DNA of 64,000 nucleotides. It comes from an uncultured Bacteroidales bacterium. GTDB taxonomy: Bacteria > Bacteroidota > Bacteroidia > Bacteroidales > UBA932. The translations under genes and the position numbers were made by a program. The DNA is taken from NCBI GenBank assembly GCA_900319855.1, contig ONQC01000001.1, positions 1 to 64,000 of the forward strand, written 5' to 3'. Numbering within the stretch: position 1 is the stretch's first letter; the number at the start of each line of letters is the position of its first letter. Below are positions 61,350 to 64,000 of this stretch, piece after piece. Below the pieces are notes generated by a model. The model searched no databases and had not been told where the DNA came from. It saw only the letters and a list, made by a program, of their open reading frames with translations.

Positions 61350-62542
61350 CAGATTTTCAGTTTGAGGCCTATCTTCCCGAGCAAGGCGGCGGTGCCGATG
61401 CACAGGAGGGAGAACAGGGCGCATTTGAGGAATCCGACCCCGCCGGCCAGCCATGCCGGGACCGGGGAGTTGAAAACGACCCAGAGGGCATAGTACAGAT
61501 AGGGCATCATATAGACGGTAAGGGTCGCCGTCCCGGCGGGACGCAGCGGGGTGAACCACTTGGTCTTGCCGTGGCGGTCCAGGACGCTGAGCAGGGTGAA
61601 GGCTGCGACGGAGATGGCGCCCACATACAGGCACCAGGGGAGGGTGCCGATGTTCTTGGAGACGATCCATCCCTGGTGGACGGCCCAGCCGGCGAGGGCC
61701 AGCACGACGGCGGCTCCCAGGCCGAAGACGATCCGCCGGTGCTCCGGGCGGTCCTGGAGCCGGAGGCCCGTCCAGGCGGTCAGGACGCCGCCCAGGGCCA
61801 TGATGGCGCTGGAACCGTTGCCGAGTCGCAGGGCATCGGCAAAGTCCGTGATGAGATTCCGGCCTTCGATCAGCCGGGTGCCGTCCCGCATGCCGGTCGA
61901 AATAAGGTTGAGGGCGACCAGGGCGAACCAGACCGGGATCAGCCAGCCGGGCCTCTTGCGCGCAAGCAGCCAGGCCATGGAGCAGAAAAGGTAGGCCCAG
62001 CCGATCAGGCCGAGGATGCCCCACCAGCTGCTGCGGAACAGGCCGCCTTCCGGGGTGCGGAACGTCAGGGCGAGGAAGGCCAGGACGGCGATACCGGCGG
62101 CCTGCAGCACCCTTTTATAGCGGAAATCTTCCGGATAGCGGTTCCAGATCAGGAAGAATCCGGTCACCATGAGGACCCAGTATAATGGCTTCCCATAGCC
62201 CAGGAGCGGGGCGAAGCCGCCTTCGCTGTTGACGATGAAAACGCCCATCAGCAGTAGGGCGAGGGTGCGGGAGAGGATGTGGCCGACGGTTGATTCGCCG
62301 CTCAGGCCCTTGGCAAAACGCCGTTCGATGGCATAAGGTATGGACAGGCCCATGGCAAAGAGGAACATCGGGAAGACGATGTCCGACAGTCCCATGGCAT
62401 CTTCCGTGGTCTGGGCATGTTCCATCCAGTGCGGGATGCCCCGCACCGTCCAGAAATCATTGACAATCACCATCAGGAACATGGTCAGTCCCCGCAGCAT
62501 GTCGATGGCGCCGTTGCGGCGTCCGGTGAAATTGGTTTCCAT
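61349..62542 (-). CDS. DUF5009 / HGSNAT-like membrane acyltransferase
   Basis: A 397-residue membrane protein with about ten to eleven hydrophobic segments. The start RRNGAIDMLRGLTMFLMVIVN resembles the COG4299/DUF5009 family, related to heparan-alpha-glucosaminide N-acetyltransferase and the OpgC-type acyltransferases; IPHWMEHAQ supplies the histidine found after the first segment in that family. It would transfer acetyl groups to a glycan across the membrane; substrate unknown. The ATG at 62542 is used, since the upstream TTG (62560) lies in the promoter core. Next gene overlaps by one base. Confidence 0.78.
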   Translation of the reverse strand: METNFTGRRNGAIDMLRGLTMFLMVIVNDFWTVRGIPHWMEHAQTTEDAMGLSDIVFPMFLFAMGLSIPYAIERRFAKGLSGESTVGHILSRTLALLLMGVFIVNSEGGFAPLLGYGKPLYWVLMVTGFFLIWNRYPEDFRYKRVLQAAGIAVLAFLALTFRTPEGGLFRSSWWGILGLIGWAYLFCSMAWLLARKRPGWLIPVWFALVALNLISTGMRDGTRLIEGRNLITDFADALRLGNGSSAIMALGGVLTAWTGLRLQDRPEHRRIVFGLGAAVVLALAGWAVHQGWIVSKNIGTLPWCLYVGAISVAAFTLLSVLDRHGKTKWFTPLRPAGTATLTVYMMPYLYYALWVVFNSPVPAWLAGGVGFLKCALFSLLCIGTAALLGKIGLKLKI

Positions 62543-62557
62543 CAGCAGCAGTTTTTT

Positions 62558-62565
62558 CAAAGGTA
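62558..62565 (-). promoter_or_regulatory. -7 element of the DUF5009-deformylase unit
   Basis: TACCTTTG on the minus strand, ending 15 nt before the ATG at 62542, so the leader is under 10 nt. Confidence 0.6.
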
Positions 62566-62577
62566 AGAAAATTTCGT

Positions 62578-62585
62578 TATCTTTG
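62578..62585 (+). promoter_or_regulatory. -7 element of the ROK kinase gene
   Basis: TATCTTTG, 47 nt before the ROK ATG. It is 12 bp from the opposing promoter core at 62558-62565. Confidence 0.6.
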
Positions 62586-62632
62586 TATCAACCCTGGAAA
62601 AGGGACTGATAACGAACCAATACTTTCTTGAT

Positions 62633-63583
62633 ATGCAAACTTTTTTGGGATTGGACCTGGGCGGGACCAAGCTCCTGATCGGAGAGGTGGATGCCCAAGG
62701 GAATGTTTTGCAAAGCAAACAGTATGTTTCCGGTTTTCTGGACCAGCAGGCTGCCTGTGAGGTGCTCTGCCGCAGCCTGGACGATTATATCACCACCGTC
62801 GGCTGGGCGACCGGGGAGCCGCCGCAGGCGATGGGCGTGGGCCTGATCGGCCGGGTGGACCCGTATGCGGGTATCTGGCACCAGATCGATCCCGGCCGCA
62901 CGCAACCCGTCAACCTGGCTGAAATGCTGGCGGCCCGTTACGGGCTTCCCTGCCGGATTGACAATGATGTCAAAAGCGCGACGCGGGCCGAACAGGCCTG
63001 GGGTGTCGGAAAGTATTCCAAAGATTTCGTATTCATCAATATAGGCACCGGAATCGCGGCCGGAACCGTTACCGGCGGACACATCGTCCGCGGCGGTCAT
63101 TTCAATGCCGGGGAAGTCGGCCATACCCAGGTCGGTGCCGGCGTCGGCATCCGGTGCGTCTGCGGCCGGACCGACTGCGTCGAAGCCTTCGCTTCGGGTT
63201 CGGGCATCGACCGTTGCGCCCGCTTCCTGCAGCGCCAATACCGGACGGCCCTTCCGATTCCGGTGGACGGGACCCCGGTCAAGTTCTCCGACGTGCTGGC
63301 GCTCAGCCAGGAAGGAGATCCGCTCTGCAGTTTCCTGGTGGAGAATGCGGCCGACGGGATCGCCCGGCTGATCATGAACCTGGTCCGCATGTCCGATCCG
63401 GATACCGTCGTGCTCGGCGGCGGGGTGATCGCCCAGGAAACCATGCTTGAAAGGGTCCTGGCCCACCTGCATCCGTCTACGATGCGGTTCGTCTCGCGCG
63501 GGGTCGTGCTGACGGAACTGGATCCCCGGTATGCCGGCCTGCTGGGTGCCGCGGCCGTCGCGATGGATGCCACAAGCCATTGA
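62633..63583 (+). CDS. ROK-family sugar kinase (glucokinase-like)
   Basis: A 316-residue kinase of the ROK family. ATP-binding LGLDLGGTKLLIGEV is at the N-terminus, the catalytic Asp is in CRIDNDVKSATRAE (NDV), then INIGTGIAAGTVTGG and the zinc site GEVGH with CVCGRTDC (Cys175, 177, 182). The substrate is likely glucose or an amino sugar; ROK members include N-acetylglucosamine and N-acetylmannosamine kinases, and the following GH18-like gene would fit an amino-sugar role. Not part of a longer operon as far as seen. Confidence 0.9.
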   Translation: MQTFLGLDLGGTKLLIGEVDAQGNVLQSKQYVSGFLDQQAACEVLCRSLDDYITTVGWATGEPPQAMGVGLIGRVDPYAGIWHQIDPGRTQPVNLAEMLAARYGLPCRIDNDVKSATRAEQAWGVGKYSKDFVFINIGTGIAAGTVTGGHIVRGGHFNAGEVGHTQVGAGVGIRCVCGRTDCVEAFASGSGIDRCARFLQRQYRTALPIPVDGTPVKFSDVLALSQEGDPLCSFLVENAADGIARLIMNLVRMSDPDTVVLGGGVIAQETMLERVLAHLHPSTMRFVSRGVVLTELDPRYAGLLGAAAVAMDATSH

Positions 63584-63602
63584 TACATTGAGAAAGTATC
63601 CC

Positions 63603-63610
63603 TATCTTTG
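63603..63610 (+). promoter_or_regulatory. -7 element of the GH18-like gene
   Basis: TATCTTTG, 20 nt before the ATG, with TTG 20 bp further upstream (63580-63582) inside the ROK stop region. Confidence 0.6.
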
Positions 63611-63630
63611 CACAACTACTGACTACCGAT

Positions 63631-64000
63631 ATGAAACCTCTTTTTCCCGCCATGCTGGCCATGGCCTTGCTGCTGTCCTGCAGCGGCGCTCCGAAAACGG
63701 GCAGCGACCGCGTCGTCGTCGCCTATGTGACATCCTGGACGGATGTCATGCCCGATCCTTCCGTCCTGACCCATATCAACTATGCCTTCGGCGGGGTGAC
63801 CCCCACCTTTGACGGCGTGCGGATCAGCAACGAAGACCGCCTGCGGTCCATCGTCGCCCTCAAGAGACAGGCTCCGGATCTGAAAATCTGCCTGTCCGTC
63901 GGCGGATGGGGCAGCGGCAACTTCAGCGAGATGGCCGCCTCCGACAGCCTGCGCGGCGCTTTTGCCGCGGATTGCGCCCGGGTGGCCGATGCCTTCGGCC
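63631..64000 (+). CDS. GH18-like lipoprotein, 5' part
   Basis: The reading frame is open to the end of the window, giving 123 residues. A lipoprotein signal (KPLFPAMLAMALLLSC, Cys17) precedes a glycoside hydrolase family 18 start: VVVAYVTSWTD, LTHINYAFGGV and the substrate-groove motif LKICLSVGGWGSGNFSEM. The catalytic DxxDxDxE motif would lie beyond the window, so activity (chitinase or endo-beta-N-acetylglucosaminidase) cannot be judged. It could release sugars that feed the ROK kinase and NagB steps. Confidence 0.85.
   Translation, partial: MKPLFPAMLAMALLLSCSGAPKTGSDRVVVAYVTSWTDVMPDPSVLTHINYAFGGVTPTFDGVRISNEDRLRSIVALKRQAPDLKICLSVGGWGSGNFSEMAASDSLRGAFAADCARVADAFG

Noticed and set aside
61350-62024. 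Upstream extension of the deformylase frame into the DUF5009 gene
   Set aside because: The sequence is an out-of-frame reading of the DUF5009 gene; the TGATG junction at 61347-61351 marks the real start.

Overview
The window is a stretch of Bacteroidales (Bacteroidota) chromosome, rather GC-rich for that order, probably from an uncultured gut lineage. The evidence is promoter cores of the form TAnnTTTG with little sigma70 resemblance, families largely restricted to Bacteroidota (DUF4270, DUF4294, DUF3098, long NagB-PIG-L fusion, the short GT5-only glycogen synthase) and the map-infA-rpmJ arrangement of the ribosomal cluster. I cannot name genus or species from sequence alone. No transposase, integrase, tRNA, rRNA or CRISPR array was seen, and no gene-free stretch exceeds 300 bases.

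Layout. (1) 12-6104, minus strand: one tight operon, cdaA (c-di-AMP synthase) - mutS2 - yraN - manC - cellobiose 2-epimerase, ending in a hairpin terminator. (2) 6183-10223: first half of the S10 ribosomal operon, rplC-rplD-rplW-rplB-rpsS-rplV-rpsC, with its own promoter and a strong terminator directly after rpsC. (3) 10249-20165: about 10 kb of ordinary housekeeping genes sitting inside the ribosomal cluster: a TlpA-like lipoprotein, uvrC, pnuC, acpP, DUF4270 and the short glycogen synthase on the minus strand, ftsX-DUF3098-uppP-lpxH, and DUF4294 on the minus strand. (4) 20332-31080: the ribosomal cluster resumes with its own promoter at rplP and runs without interruption to rplQ, including secY, map, infA and rpoA, then a terminator. 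rpsJ, rpsL, rpsG and fusA are absent upstream of rplC. (5) 31141-38192: membrane pyrophosphatase hppA, a LacI-type regulator, a zinc metallopeptidase, a NagB-PIG-L fusion with a changed deaminase active site, and a canonical nagB. (6) 38189-43937, minus: the rod-shape operon mreB-mreC-mreD-pbp2-rodA, with ispD divergent. (7) 44736-47704, minus: an Lrp regulator and topA. (8) 47882-53434, plus: PBP1a, ddl, prmC and an unrecognised lipoprotein, ending at a 135-bp inverted-repeat element that looks like a small mobile element. (9) 53564-64000: a U32 protein and a TPR protein (minus), an M16-like protein without its zinc motif, DUF3109, DUF2007, a small membrane protein, a lipoprotein-type peptide deformylase, a DUF5009 membrane protein, a ROK kinase and the start of a GH18-like lipoprotein.

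The genes mostly serve core functions: translation (ribosomal proteins, infA, map, prmC, deformylase-like), protein export (secY), and building the envelope (uppP, ddl, PBP1a, PBP2, RodA, MreBCD, LpxH, IspD). Amino-sugar and sugar metabolism forms a minor theme (NagB pair, ROK kinase, GH18, epimerase, ManC). The most unusual large-scale feature is the breakage of the normally contiguous S10/spc ribosomal operon. The most unusual local ones are the inverted-repeat element at 53438-53572, the lipoprotein-type deformylase, and the two enzyme homologues that have lost catalytic motifs (35419-37353 and 56473-59244).
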